Shown: positions 9,185-18,193 of the stretch, one piece after another | Numbering within the stretch: position 1 is the stretch's first letter | How the letters are laid out: each line of letters begins with the position of its first letter | From: Maritalea sp051251695 | GTDB lineage: Bacteria > Pseudomonadota > Alphaproteobacteria > Rhizobiales > Devosiaceae | Length of the DNA stretch: 64,000 nucleotides | Direction of reading: 5' to 3' | Assembly (NCBI RefSeq): GCF_051251695.1 | Contig: NZ_JBPOEU010000019.1 | Span: 8,614 to 72,613, forward strand | Translations under genes and position numbers: made by a program | Notes under the pieces: model-generated | Databases searched by the model: none | What the model was told of the DNA's origin: nothing | What the model saw: the letters and a program-made list of their open reading frames with translations, nothing else

Positions 9185-9235
9185 AGGTCCAACGTTCACA
9201 CGCCGACTTGGCATGAACAACTGTGAAATCAGCAA

Positions 9236-9267
9236 ACAACAAAAAAAGGCGCCCCGAGGGACGCCTT
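9236..9267 (-). terminator. Rho-independent terminator of the alpha operon
   Basis: Downstream of rplQ. Ten-base-pair stem with arms at 9246-9255 and 9258-9267 (one G-T pair), followed on the minus strand by a T-run of seven (9241-9247). Classic intrinsic terminator for rpsM-rpsK-rpoA-rplQ. Confidence 0.92.
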
Positions 9268-9292
9268 AATTCATAAAGAACACAGAGCGAAA

Positions 9293-9721
9293 CTACGCTG
9301 CTGCTTCTTCTGTCTCGTCTTGACGATCAGCAACTGGGCCAGAATCTTTGCCCTTCGCTGAAACATCACGATCAACCAACTCAATCACAGCGATTGGAGC
9401 GTTGTCGCCATAGCGGAAGCCCGCTTTAAGCACGCGTGTATAACCGCCTTGACGGTCTTGGTAACGTGGACCCAAAACATCAAACAGCTTTTTCGCCTGT
9501 GTTTCATCGCCAATGCGAGAAGCAGCGATACGACGAGAGTGAAGGTCACCCTTCTTCGCAAGCGTGATGAGTTTTTCCAAAATAGGACGTAGGTCTTTGG
9601 CTTTAGGCAAAGTTGTAACGATCTGCTCATGCTTGATAAGCGAAGCACACATGTTAGCAAACATCGCTTTACGATGGCTTGCTGTCCGGTTCAACTTGCG
9701 GCCCGATTTACGGTGGCGCAT
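9293..9721 (-). CDS. rplQ: 50S ribosomal protein L17
   Basis: Large-subunit protein near the exit tunnel. 142 aa, with the canonical N-terminus MRHRKSGRKLNRTASHR and the RRIAASRI segment. The C-terminal tail beyond about residue 120 is acidic (EETEEAAA), an extension usual in alphaproteobacteria. Last gene of the alpha operon, 41 bp after rpoA and followed by a strong terminator. Confidence 0.97.
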   Translation of the reverse strand: MRHRKSGRKLNRTASHRKAMFANMCASLIKHEQIVTTLPKAKDLRPILEKLITLAKKGDLHSRRIAASRIGDETQAKKLFDVLGPRYQDRQGGYTRVLKAGFRYGDNAPIAVIELVDRDVSAKGKDSGPVADRQDETEEAAA

Positions 9722-9762
9722 TCTATTCTCCTGTCAACTTCAGTGCGTTAAGCGCTTGCAGA

Positions 9763-10779
9763 TCAATAATGATCTTCGAAACGCTTCGCGAGGTCTTCAA
9801 TGTTTTCAGGCGGCCAGTTAGCTACATCCATACCAAGATGTAAGCCCATTTGCGCCAGAACTTCTTTGATTTCATTTAGTGATTTACGGCCAAAGTTCGG
9901 GGTACGCAGCATTTCTGCTTCCGACTTCTGGATCAAATCACCGATGTAAACGATATTGTCGTTCTTCAGGCAGTTTGCTGAACGAACAGACAATTCAAGC
10001 TCATCAACCTTCTTAAGAAGAGCTGGGTTGAATGCAAGCTCAGGGGCTGCATCTTCAACAACTTCTTTTTCAGGCTCTTCAAAGTTCACAAACACGTTCA
10101 ATTGATCCTGCAAAATACGAGCAGCAAAAGCTACCGCATCTTCAGGTGACAAAGAACCGTCTGTTTCAACAGTCAAGTTAAGCTTGTCATAGTCAAGAAC
10201 CTGACCCTCACGCGTATTCTCAACTTTGTAAGAAACACGCTTGATAGGTGAGAACAACGCATCAACAGAAACAAAGCCAATTGGCGCATCTTCTGGACGG
10301 TTGCGATCAGCAGGCACATAGCCATTACCGGTCTCGACTGTAAACTCCATATTGATCTCAGCACCATCATCAAGGTGGCAAAGAACCAATTCAGGGTTCA
10401 ATATTTCAATATCGCCAGAAACTTCAATATCGCCCGCCATTACAGCACCTGGGCCCTTTTTAGACAAAGTAAGACGCTTCGGCCCCTCTTCATCCATCCG
10501 GACTGAAATTTCTTTTACGTTGAGCACCATATCGGTGACATCTTCACGAACGCCAGGCACAGAAGAAAATTCGTGCAAAACGCCATCAATTTGGATTGCA
10601 GTAACTGCAGCCCCTTGGAGTGAAGACAACAAAACCCGACGCAAAGCGTTACCCAATGTCAAACCATAACCACGCTCTAGTGGTTCAGCGACAACTGAGG
10701 CAACCCGTGCCGGATCGTTTCCCGGTACAATGTCCAGTTTCGTCGGCTTAATCAGTTCTTGCCAGTTTTTCTGGATCAT
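9763..10779 (-). CDS. rpoA: DNA-directed RNA polymerase subunit alpha
   Basis: 338 aa. The N-terminal assembly domain (about residues 1-235) carries GYGLTLGNALRRVLLSS. The C-terminal domain (about 255-338), which contacts UP elements and activators, has the helix-hairpin-helix segments LSVRSANCLKNDNI and LGRKSLNEIKE-like FGRKSLNEIKEVL. Full length. It is 101 bp downstream of rpsK and the gap contains two inverted repeats (see separate entry). Confidence 0.98.
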   Translation of the reverse strand: MIQKNWQELIKPTKLDIVPGNDPARVASVVAEPLERGYGLTLGNALRRVLLSSLQGAAVTAIQIDGVLHEFSSVPGVREDVTDMVLNVKEISVRMDEEGPKRLTLSKKGPGAVMAGDIEVSGDIEILNPELVLCHLDDGAEINMEFTVETGNGYVPADRNRPEDAPIGFVSVDALFSPIKRVSYKVENTREGQVLDYDKLNLTVETDGSLSPEDAVAFAARILQDQLNVFVNFEEPEKEVVEDAAPELAFNPALLKKVDELELSVRSANCLKNDNIVYIGDLIQKSEAEMLRTPNFGRKSLNEIKEVLAQMGLHLGMDVANWPPENIEDLAKRFEDHY

Positions 10780-10801
10780 TATAGCTTACACCCTTTCAAA
10801 T

Positions 10802-10866
10802 ATGCGGTTCATCCGCCGATAACCGCATGAAATGTAAAATTCCACACCCACCCGTTTGGCCAAACG
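10802..10866 (-). promoter_or_regulatory. Two inverted repeats in the rpsK-rpoA gap
   Basis: An 8-bp inverted repeat ATGCGGTT/AACCGCAT with arms at 10802-10809 and 10821-10828, and a perfect 14-bp palindrome CGTTTGGCCAAACG at 10853-10866. Neither is followed by a T-tract on the minus strand. They could form RNA hairpins affecting rpoA translation or mRNA processing, or bind a protein. Function is not known. Confidence 0.45.
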
Positions 10867-10880
10867 AGCGGTAATAAAAA

Positions 10881-11267
10881 TTAAACGCGACGACGCTTGC
10901 GTGGACGACATCCGTTATGTGGAATTGAAGTCACATCGCGAATGCTAGTGACTGTAAATCCAGCTGCTTGCAAAGCGCGCAACGCAGACTCACGTCCAGA
11001 ACCTGGACCGCAAACTTCGACTTCCAAAGTTTTCATGTTGTGCTCTTGTGCTTTCTTAGCAACATCTTCAGCAGCAACCTGAGCAGCATATGGAGTAGAC
11101 TTACGAGAGCCTTTAAAACCCATAGTACCAGCTGATGACCAAGCAATTGTATTGCCCTGAACATCAGTGATCGTGATCATTGTGTTGTTGAATGTAGAGT
11201 TTACGTGCGCAACACCAGACGTGATGTTTTTCCGCTCGCGACGCTTAACGCGTGCTTCTTTAGCCAT
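10881..11267 (-). CDS. rpsK: 30S ribosomal protein S11
   Basis: Platform protein of the small subunit that lines the mRNA exit path. The start is ATG at 11267 (MAKEARVKRRERKN), preceded by an AAAAGGA ribosome-binding site, giving 128 aa. The longer frame from 11318 is not used. Contains NSTFNNTMITITD and the conserved C-terminus IPHNGCRPRKRRRV. Confidence 0.97.
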   Translation of the reverse strand: MAKEARVKRRERKNITSGVAHVNSTFNNTMITITDVQGNTIAWSSAGTMGFKGSRKSTPYAAQVAAEDVAKKAQEHNMKTLEVEVCGPGSGRESALRALQAAGFTVTSIRDVTSIPHNGCRPRKRRRV

Positions 11268-11357
11268 GCTTTTTCCTTTTACGATCTCATCACCACCGTT
11301 CTCAGACGATAGCTCCACCGAAACAAATAAGTGTCCTGATCAATCGGGACACCAAAA

Positions 11358-11726
11358 TTACTTTTTCTTACCAGCGATTGCCTTAGCTGGGCCCTTACGG
11401 GTCCGAGCATTATTGTGCGTGTTTTGACCACGCACAGGCAGACCACGACGATGACGAAGACCGCGATAGTTACCCATATCCATCAAACGTTTGATGTTCA
11501 TGGAAACTGAACGACGCAAGTCACCTTCAACGATGTAGTCACGGTCAATAGTTTCACGAACCTGAATTACTTCAGCGTCCGACAATTCCATCACGCGACG
11601 TTCCGCAGGAATACCAACTTTTTCGCAAATTTCAGATGCGTGCTTTGCACCAATCCCGTGAATATACTGAAGCGCAATTTCTACACGCTTATTAGTCGGG
11701 ATATTCACACCAGCAATACGAGCCAC
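11358..11726 (-). CDS. rpsM: 30S ribosomal protein S13
   Basis: Head protein of the small subunit forming intersubunit bridges. The start is GTG at 11726 (ARIAGVNIP follows), with the strong ribosome-binding site AAGGAGAT eight bases upstream; the upstream in-frame codons are not part of the gene. 122 aa, with the C-terminal TRKGPAKAIAGKKK tail. First gene of the alpha operon, preceded by a promoter at 11861-11889. Confidence 0.97.
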   Translation of the reverse strand: MARIAGVNIPTNKRVEIALQYIHGIGAKHASEICEKVGIPAERRVMELSDAEVIQVRETIDRDYIVEGDLRRSVSMNIKRLMDMGNYRGLRHRRGLPVRGQNTHNNARTRKGPAKAIAGKKK

Positions 11727-11860
11727 GTTGCTGATCTCCTTAAATTCAATGCAGATCACCATGATCCGCGTTCACACAACAGCAACAGACCGGCATTCGA
11801 CCTCTTGCAATTTTCAAGAAACCGAGCCCAGTCTTCGCAATGCGTTTAACTAAGCGCGGT

Positions 11861-11889
11861 TCATAACCGAGTTCCCTGCATAAAGTCAA
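11861..11889 (-). promoter_or_regulatory. Predicted promoter of the alpha operon (rpsM)
   Basis: On the minus strand: -35 TTGACT (11884-11889), 17-bp spacer, -10 TTATGA (11861-11866). It lies about 135 bp upstream of the rpsM start, in the only large gap (193 bp) between adk and rpsM. Confidence 0.65.
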
Positions 11890-11919
11890 CACTTAGGTTG
11901 TATGCAGAGCACTCGAAAT

Positions 11920-12492
11920 TTAGCTAGCAGCCAAAGCTGCCATTATTGATGTAGTGACTTCGTCGATTCCCGCCATCCCGTCAACGCTTTTGACAAGATC
12001 CTTCTTCGAATAAAAATCAACCAATGGAGCAGTTAGCTCCTGATACACGTCCAAACGATTGCGAAGAACCTCTTCATTATCGTCCGCGCGCGCACCACCA
12101 GATTCGGCAGCCCTGGTTAGAATGCGACCAACAAGTGTGTCCGCATCAACTTTAATCTCAACAACGGCGTCTAGGCCAATGCCTTTATCAGCAAGCAAAA
12201 CCTCTAAAGCTCTTGCTTGCTCAGTCGTCCGAGGAAACCCGTCCAAAATGAAGCCTTTTTGGCAATCAGATTGATCAAGGCGATCCGAAATAATGCCGAC
12301 AACGGTTTCGTCGGGCACCAAATCACCACGCGCAATGATATCTTTCACCTCAAGACCAAGTGGTGTTTCCCCAGCAATTGCTGCACGGAGCATATCTCCA
12401 GTAGACAATTGAGGAATGCCAAAGCGCTCAACTAAAAACTGCGCTTGCGTACCTTTACCCGCACCCGGTGGTCCTAAAAGAATCAGCCTCAT
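11920..12492 (-). CDS. adk: Adenylate kinase (short form)
   Basis: Interconverts ATP + AMP and 2 ADP. 190 aa; P-loop GPPGAGKGTQ at residues 7-16, the AMP-binding LSTGDMLRAAI, and DGFPRTTEQA. The LID is the short type (TRAAESGGARADDN), with no Cys4 zinc site. ATG overlaps the secY stop by 4 bp, so translation is probably coupled. Confidence 0.97.
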   Translation of the reverse strand: MRLILLGPPGAGKGTQAQFLVERFGIPQLSTGDMLRAAIAGETPLGLEVKDIIARGDLVPDETVVGIISDRLDQSDCQKGFILDGFPRTTEQARALEVLLADKGIGLDAVVEIKVDADTLVGRILTRAAESGGARADDNEEVLRNRLDVYQELTAPLVDFYSKKDLVKSVDGMAGIDEVTTSIMAALAAS

Positions 12493-13826
12493 TTTTTACG
12501 CCGTCCTCCCAAACGAGATTTCTTCACCAAGCCCTCATATTGTTGAGCAACAAGATGAGATTGAACTTGCGAAATAGTATCAAGTGTCACCGTCACCATA
12601 ATCAGCAACGACGTACCACCAAGGAACGCTGAAACGTTCAATTGGGAAACCAGCACCTCTGGGATCAGAGCAACAAGCGTCAAATAGAGCGCTCCAACTA
12701 TCGTAATCCGCGTCAGCACATAATCGATATGTTGCGCTGTACGCTCACCCGGCCGGATGCCCGGAATAAATCCACCAGACTTTTTAAGATTGTCTGCTGT
12801 TTCAGTCGGGTTAAACACGATCGAGGTGTAGTAAAACGCGAAGAAGAATATCAACGATGCAAAGATGCCGAGATAAACCGGTTGTCCACGTCCCAGAACA
12901 GCTGCCACAGTCGTCAACCAACCAGGGGCGTCACCTTGGGCTGCAAACGATGCCATAGTGGCAGGAAGCAGCAAGAGAGATGATGCAAAGATCACTGGAA
13001 TAACGCCGGCAGTGTTCAATTTCAAAGGCAAGTGAGATGTATCACCTTGGAACATTTTGTTCCCAACTTGACGCTTAGGATATTGCACAAGCAACTTCCT
13101 TTGCGCCCGTTCGAAGAACACAATGACCGCAATCACCACAATGGCTAGGACCAACAGACCGATAACACCAACAGTTGGTAGCGCACCTGTACGGCTCAAT
13201 TCTAGCGTTTGAGCAATAGCTGCAGGCAATGTCGCAACGATGCCGGCAAAGATGATCAAGGAAATACCGTTACCAACGCCGCGTGAAGTCACCTGTTCAC
13301 CAAGCCACATCAGGAACATTGTGCCACCAACAAGGGTAACAACTGTCGAAATCCGGAAGAACCAACCAGGATTTGAAACAACCCCTTCACTGGCTTCTAG
13401 ACCAACAGCGATGCCGTAAGCTTGCAAGGCACAGAACACCACAGCTAAATAGCGGGTATATTGATTGATCTTGCGTCGTCCGCTCTCGCCTTCTTTCTTC
13501 AACGCTTCAAGCGTTGGAGAAGCCGTTGTCATCACTTGGATAACAATCGAGGCGGTAATGTATGGGATCAAGTTGAGGGCAAAAATTGCCATCCGCTCAA
13601 CCGCGCCACCAGCAAACATGTTAAACATGCCAAAGATGCCAGATTGCGCCCGATCAAATGTCGCCGCAAATGCGTCGCCATCAATGCCAGGAATAGGAAT
13701 ATAGGTGCCCAACCGATACACCAGCAGCGCACCTAGGGTAAACCAGATGCGCTGTTGAAGATCTTTTGCCTTGGCAAAGGTCGAAAAATTTAAGTTCCGG
13801 GCAAGTTGTTCTGCTGCCGAAGCCAT
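12489..13826 (-). CDS. secY: Protein translocase subunit SecY
   Basis: Channel-forming subunit of the SecYEG translocon in the inner membrane. 445 aa with ten predicted membrane helices. The plug/TM2 segment GIFGMFNMFAGGA and the conserved cytoplasmic loop QYPKRQVGNKMF are present. Its partner SecE is encoded at 39912-40106 in the same window. 37 bp downstream of rplO and 4-bp overlap with adk. Confidence 0.98.
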   Translation of the reverse strand: MASAAEQLARNLNFSTFAKAKDLQQRIWFTLGALLVYRLGTYIPIPGIDGDAFAATFDRAQSGIFGMFNMFAGGAVERMAIFALNLIPYITASIVIQVMTTASPTLEALKKEGESGRRKINQYTRYLAVVFCALQAYGIAVGLEASEGVVSNPGWFFRISTVVTLVGGTMFLMWLGEQVTSRGVGNGISLIIFAGIVATLPAAIAQTLELSRTGALPTVGVIGLLVLAIVVIAVIVFFERAQRKLLVQYPKRQVGNKMFQGDTSHLPLKLNTAGVIPVIFASSLLLLPATMASFAAQGDAPGWLTTVAAVLGRGQPVYLGIFASLIFFFAFYYTSIVFNPTETADNLKKSGGFIPGIRPGERTAQHIDYVLTRITIVGALYLTLVALIPEVLVSQLNVSAFLGGTSLLIMVTVTLDTISQVQSHLVAQQYEGLVKKSRLGGRRKK

Positions 13827-13863
13827 ATAGCTCAGTCCTTAACTCAAGGAAAAATGTTTACGA

Positions 13864-14349
13864 TTATTCAGCTTCAGCGGGTGCTGCAGCTGGCAGATCA
13901 ATTTTACCGCCAGCAGCTTCAACAGCCGCCAAAGCGCCTTTTGAAGCGTGGTCAGCTTTGAACGTCACTTTTTTCGAAGTGAATTCATTGTTGCCAGCAA
14001 TCAAACGAAGACCGTCTTTTGCCCGGCGAATAACGCCTGCACCAACAAGTGCAGTAACGTCAATCACGCCTTTAGCGTCCAACCGACCAGCATCGATAGC
14101 TGTTTGAATACGGTCCAAACGCACAGCATTAAACTTCTTCGCAAATGGGTTGTTAAACCCACGCTTAGGCATTTGCTGAATCAGGTTAGTTTGTTCACCA
14201 CGGAAACCATTTACAGACACACCTGAGCGTGACTTTTGGCCTTTAACACCGCGTCCACCTGTTTTGCCTTTGCCAGAACCAATACCACGACCAATGCGGG
14301 TACGGTCTTTTGACGAGCCTTCATTGTCGGCTAACTCATTCAGTCGCAT
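13864..14349 (-). CDS. rplO: 50S ribosomal protein L15
   Basis: Large-subunit protein bound to 23S rRNA. 161 aa. The N-terminal glycine-rich RNA-binding stretch (GRGIGSGKGKTGGRGVKGQ) is typical. C-terminal Ala-rich tail. 14 bp after rpmD. Confidence 0.97.
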   Translation of the reverse strand: MRLNELADNEGSSKDRTRIGRGIGSGKGKTGGRGVKGQKSRSGVSVNGFRGEQTNLIQQMPKRGFNNPFAKKFNAVRLDRIQTAIDAGRLDAKGVIDVTALVGAGVIRRAKDGLRLIAGNNEFTSKKVTFKADHASKGALAAVEAAGGKIDLPAAAPAEAE

Positions 14350-14363
14350 GACAAATCCTTCAA

Positions 14364-14552
14364 TTACTTCTCGTCGACAACGCGAACGAGGTGGGAAACT
14401 TTTTTGATCATGCCCCGTACCGCTGGTGTATCTTCCAGCGTACGACGGCGATGCATCTTGTTTAAACCAAGACCAACAAGCGTAGCACGCTGGTCTTGAG
14501 TACGGCGGATCGGGCTACCGGTCTGCTCTACTGTTACTGTTTTATCAGCCAT
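14364..14552 (-). CDS. rpmD: 50S ribosomal protein L30
   Basis: 62 aa, the usual size. Contains VEQTGSPIRRTQDQRATLVGLG-like core (V-QTGSPI, then L-GLGLNKM) and RRTLEDTPAVRGMI. 25 bp after rpsE. Confidence 0.96.
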   Translation of the reverse strand: MADKTVTVEQTGSPIRRTQDQRATLVGLGLNKMHRRRTLEDTPAVRGMIKKVSHLVRVVDEK

Positions 14553-14577
14553 GTCTCAACTCCAGTTCAACCGCCTA

Positions 14578-15120
14578 TTAAGCGCTTGCTGTTTCGCCAA
14601 CGTCAGTTTCACGACGACGACCTTGGACTTCAGAAACTTTCAAACCACGACGTGCAGCAACTGAACGTGGGCTTTCAAGGTTTTTCAAAGCATCAAAGGT
14701 AGCGCGTACCATGTTATATGGGTTTGCTGAACCCTGAGATTTCGCAACAATGTCCGAAATACCCAAAGTTTCAAAAACCGCACGCATCGGGCCACCAGCA
14801 ATAATACCAGTACCTGCAGGAGCTGCACGAAGCAAAACCTTACCCGCACCGTGACGACCATTTACGTCATGGTGTAATGTACGTGCTTCACGTAGTGGCA
14901 CACGGATCATTTGACGCTTGGCTTGTTCTGTTGCTTTGCGGATCGCTTCAGGCACTTCACGTGCTTTACCATGGCCAAAGCCAACGCGGCCTTTTTGATC
15001 ACCAACCACAACAAGTGCAGCAAAACCGAAACGACGTCCGCCCTTTACAACTTTCGCCACGCGATTGATGTGGACTAGGCGATCAACAAATTCGCTATCG
15101 CGCTCTTGATTGTCTCTCAT
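14578..15120 (-). CDS. rpsE: 30S ribosomal protein S5
   Basis: Decoding-fidelity protein of the small subunit. 180 aa with the S5 N-terminal double-stranded-RNA-binding-like domain (RVAKVVKGGRRFGFAALV, GDQKGRVGFGHGKA) and the C-terminal domain (PAGTGIIAGGPMRAV). 49 bp after rplR. Confidence 0.97.
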   Translation of the reverse strand: MRDNQERDSEFVDRLVHINRVAKVVKGGRRFGFAALVVVGDQKGRVGFGHGKAREVPEAIRKATEQAKRQMIRVPLREARTLHHDVNGRHGAGKVLLRAAPAGTGIIAGGPMRAVFETLGISDIVAKSQGSANPYNMVRATFDALKNLESPRSVAARRGLKVSEVQGRRRETDVGETASA

Positions 15121-15169
15121 CGTCTCAACCAGTTCTTCTTATTCGTTTCAAATACAGTCAACGCACCCA

Positions 15170-15526
15170 TTAGAAGCGTAGACCACCTTCGCGTGCAGCT
15201 TCTGCTAAAGCTTTCACACGGCCATGATAAAGATATGCACCACGGTCAAATACAACGTCTTCAACACCAGCTTTTACTGCACGTGCTGCGAGCAATTTGC
15301 CCACTTCACCAGCTGCTGATTGGTTGGAGCCTTTTTCAACTTTAACATCGCTGTCTAAAGTTGAAGCGGCAACAACTGTGCGCCCTGTTGTATCATCGAT
15401 GACCTGAGCATAAATATTTTTCTCAGAGCGGAATACCGACAAACGAGGACGCCCATTAGCGCGCAACTTAACTGCGCGACGTACCCTCGCCTTGCGGCGG
15501 TCCTTGGATTGGCTGCGGTTCGCCAT
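15170..15526 (-). CDS. rplR: 50S ribosomal protein L18
   Basis: Binds 5S rRNA together with L5. 118 aa. Basic N-terminus (RRKARVRRAVKLRANG) followed by RLSVFRSEKNIYAQVI and the C-terminal DRGAYLYHGRVKALAEAAREGGL block. 12 bp after rplF. Confidence 0.97.
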   Translation of the reverse strand: MANRSQSKDRRKARVRRAVKLRANGRPRLSVFRSEKNIYAQVIDDTTGRTVVAASTLDSDVKVEKGSNQSAAGEVGKLLAARAVKAGVEDVVFDRGAYLYHGRVKALAEAAREGGLRF

Positions 15527-15538
15527 AATTTCGCGTCC

Positions 15539-16072
15539 TTACTTCTTCTTACCTTCTTTGCGGAAGATATATTCGTCTTCATAACGGATACCCTTGCCCT
15601 TATAGGGCTCAGGTGGCCGGAATTCGCGAATGTTTGCGGCAACTTGCCCAACAATTTGCTTATCAGCACCAGAGACAATAATCTCTGTCGTCTGAGGCGC
15701 TTGAATTTGGATACCTTCAGGAGCTTTGAAGATCACATCGTGTGAAAAACCTAGCGCCAATTTAAGGTCTGAACCTTGCATTTGCGCCCGGTAACCAACA
15801 CCTGTGATAACCAGCTTCCTTTGGAAACCCTCTTTAACACCAGTAACGATATTCTGTACCAATGTACGTGACATTCCCCATGCAGAACGAGCAGCTTTGC
15901 TGTCGTTTACTGGAGTGACCTGGACGCCTTCGTCGGTCATTTCAACAGTCACGAGACTTACCAGATCAACAGACAACTCGCCTTTTGGGCCTTTTGCCTT
16001 GATTGTCTGGCCTTCGATTGTGACCGTCACACCATCTACTGGGGCGACTGGTTTCTTGCCAATACGAGACAT
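15539..16072 (-). CDS. rplF: 50S ribosomal protein L6
   Basis: Large-subunit protein near the factor-binding site. 177 aa, N-terminus MSRIGKKPV and the C-terminal signature PEPYKGKGIRYEDEYI. 57 bp after rpsH. Confidence 0.97.
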   Translation of the reverse strand: MSRIGKKPVAPVDGVTVTIEGQTIKAKGPKGELSVDLVSLVTVEMTDEGVQVTPVNDSKAARSAWGMSRTLVQNIVTGVKEGFQRKLVITGVGYRAQMQGSDLKLALGFSHDVIFKAPEGIQIQAPQTTEIIVSGADKQIVGQVAANIREFRPPEPYKGKGIRYEDEYIFRKEGKKK

Positions 16073-16129
16073 TTTATTTTGCCTTCTCGGATCAAACCGT
16101 AGCTTTAATAAAGGAAAATCGTAACCGGT

Positions 16130-16528
16130 CTAGAAGACGCGGCACAAAACTTCTCCACCAACATTGTTTATACGTGCTTCATGATCAGCCATTACACCTT
16201 TTGGTGTAGAAACGATCGAAACGCCCAAGCCATTTGCAACCTGTGGAATACTTTTCACAGAGGCATACACACGACGGCCAGGTTTTGAAACACGTTGGAT
16301 TTCGCGAATGACAGGCTTGTCGTCAAGATATTTCAACTCAACGTCAATTTCCGAGACACCGTTTTCAAATTCAGAAACAGTATAGCCACGAATAAAGCCT
16401 TCAGACTTCAAAACATCCAACACACGAGCCCGCAATTTAGATGCAGGTGTTTTAACAGTAGTCCGGCTGCGCATTTGCGCATTCCGAATACGTGTTAGCA
16501 TATCACCAAGCGGATCAGTAAAACTCAT
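16130..16528 (-). CDS. rpsH: 30S ribosomal protein S8
   Basis: Primary 16S rRNA-binding protein and, in E. coli, translational repressor of the spc operon. 132 aa; N-terminus DPLGDMLTRIRNAQ and the C-terminal signature GVSIVSTPKGVMAD. 13 bp after rpsN. Confidence 0.97.
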   Translation of the reverse strand: MSFTDPLGDMLTRIRNAQMRSRTTVKTPASKLRARVLDVLKSEGFIRGYTVSEFENGVSEIDVELKYLDDKPVIREIQRVSKPGRRVYASVKSIPQVANGLGVSIVSTPKGVMADHEARINNVGGEVLCRVF

Positions 16529-16541
16529 CGCTTAATTCTCC

Positions 16542-16847
16542 TTACCAGCTCGATTTCACGAGGCCAGGGATTTTTCCCTTATTGCCCAAATCGCGTAATG
16601 CAATACGTGATAATTTGAGCTTACGATAATAACCACGAGGGCGACCGGTAACTTCACAACGGTTGCGCACACGAGTTGCGGCTCCATTGCGAGGCATAGC
16701 AGCTAATTTAAGCTGAGCCTGAAACCGCTCTTCAAGTGGAATTGATGCGTCTTTTGTGATCGCTTTGAGAGCGGCGCGCTTAGCTGCATCACGTGCAACC
16801 ATTTTACGCTTTTTCTCATTGTTCTCTACGGCGCTTTTCTTTGCCAT
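16542..16847 (-). CDS. rpsN: 30S ribosomal protein S14 (zinc-independent form)
   Basis: 101 aa, the long C-minus type lacking the CxxC zinc pairs. Contains the signature RNRCEVTGRPRGYYRKLKLS. 31 bp after rplE. Confidence 0.97.
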   Translation of the reverse strand: MAKKSAVENNEKKRKMVARDAAKRAALKAITKDASIPLEERFQAQLKLAAMPRNGAATRVRNRCEVTGRPRGYYRKLKLSRIALRDLGNKGKIPGLVKSSW

Positions 16848-16878
16848 TCTTCTATAGTCCTTATCCGACTGTCACGTC

Positions 16879-17439
16879 TTAGGCTGTTTGCCCAAACGGG
16901 AAGTTAAAGCCCTTAAGAAGCGCCAACGCTTCTTCATTTGTGTTTGCAGTCGTACAAACAATCACGTCCATGCCCCAAATTTGGTCTACTTGGTCGTAAT
17001 TAATTTCAGGGAAAATAATATGTTCCTTGATGCCCATAGCAAAATTGCCACGACCGTCAAAGCTTTTTATATTCAACCCACGAAAGTCACGTACGCGTGG
17101 CAAAGCAATGTTCACCAAACGGTCCATAAATTCGTACATCTGCGCCTTGCGAAGTGTCACTTTACAACCCAAAGGCATCTCTTCACGAACTTTAAAGCCC
17201 GCAATTGATTTCTTTGCGTGTGTAATAACAACTTTTTGACCAGCAATAGCTTCCAAATCAGCAGCAGCTGACTTGACTTTTTTGCTGTCATTAACCGCAG
17301 CACCCACACCCATATTCAACACGATTTTCTCGAGTTTTGGGATTTGCATTGGGTTCTTGTAGTTAAATTCTTCGGCCAAAGCCGCACGAACAACTTCATC
17401 ATAGTGCGTGCGTAGGCGTGGGACGTTGTTCTCAGCCAT
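16879..17439 (-). CDS. rplE: 50S ribosomal protein L5
   Basis: 5S rRNA-binding protein of the central protuberance. 186 aa, with IPKLEKIVLNMGVGAA and GMDVIVCTTANTNEEALALL. Overlaps rplX by 8 bp. Confidence 0.97.
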   Translation of the reverse strand: MAENNVPRLRTHYDEVVRAALAEEFNYKNPMQIPKLEKIVLNMGVGAAVNDSKKVKSAAADLEAIAGQKVVITHAKKSIAGFKVREEMPLGCKVTLRKAQMYEFMDRLVNIALPRVRDFRGLNIKSFDGRGNFAMGIKEHIIFPEINYDQVDQIWGMDVIVCTTANTNEEALALLKGFNFPFGQTA

Positions 17440-17746
17440 TGATCACTTCTCCCGAGCGTTTCGCAACGCGCTTTTTCTCGCCATCCTTAACAACAAAACC
17501 AACACGAGTTGCCTTGTTCTCTTTAGGATCAACAAGCGCAATGTTTGACAGATGAATCGGCGCTTCTTTTGTCAAGATGCCGCCCTCATCAGTTTGAGTT
17601 GCACGTGTGTGACGTTTAACAAGGTTTACACCCTGTACAAGCGCACGGTTGTCGCTTGGGTTAATGTTCAACACGTCGCCGGTTTTACCCTTATCGCGAC
17701 CAGTGAGGACAATAACCTTGTCACCCTTTTTAATCTTTGCGGCCAT
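17432..17746 (-). CDS. rplX: 50S ribosomal protein L24
   Basis: Assembly initiator of the 50S subunit. 104 aa with an N-terminal KOW motif (IKKGDKVIVLTGRDKGKTG). The N-L-V-K-RHT segment follows. Two bases after rplN, overlapping rplE by 8 bp. Confidence 0.97.
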   Translation of the reverse strand: MAAKIKKGDKVIVLTGRDKGKTGDVLNINPSDNRALVQGVNLVKRHTRATQTDEGGILTKEAPIHLSNIALVDPKENKATRVGFVVKDGEKKRVAKRSGEVING

Positions 17747-17748
17747 TG

Positions 17749-18117
17749 CTAGAGCACCTCCGGCGCAAGCGAAACAATCTTCATGTGGTTCTTGGAACGC
17801 AATTCACGAGGAACTGGGCCAAAAATACGTGTGCCGATTGGCTCTTCACTAGTGTTCACCAAAACCGCTGCATTGCGGTCAAAACGGATCGTAGTGCCAT
17901 CAGGACGACGGATGTCTTTAGCTGTACGTACAACTACTGCACGCATAACTTGTCCCTTTTTAACACGGCCACGCGGAATAGCTTCTTTAACGGAAACAAC
18001 AATAGTGTCGCCAACAGAAGCGTATTTACGCTTAGAGCCGCCCAGCACCTTGATGCACATAACACGACGCGCACCGGAATTATCCGCGACATCGAGATTC
18101 GTCTGCATCTGAATCAT
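17749..18117 (-). CDS. rplN: 50S ribosomal protein L14
   Basis: 122 aa when started at ATG 18117 (MIQMQTNLDVADNSGA), the conserved L14 N-terminus; the 13 in-frame codons further upstream are not conserved. Contains the family signature around RRPDGTTIRFDRNAAVL. Preceded by a 76-bp gap after rpsQ. Confidence 0.97.
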   Translation of the reverse strand: MIQMQTNLDVADNSGARRVMCIKVLGGSKRKYASVGDTIVVSVKEAIPRGRVKKGQVMRAVVVRTAKDIRRPDGTTIRFDRNAAVLVNTSEEPIGTRIFGPVPRELRSKNHMKIVSLAPEVL

Positions 18118-18193
18118 GACTGGTAGCCTTCTTAATTGTCGGTTGGTGTAACCCAACCTCTACTTAAATCCAAATCCGAAATTCTGCACTCAA

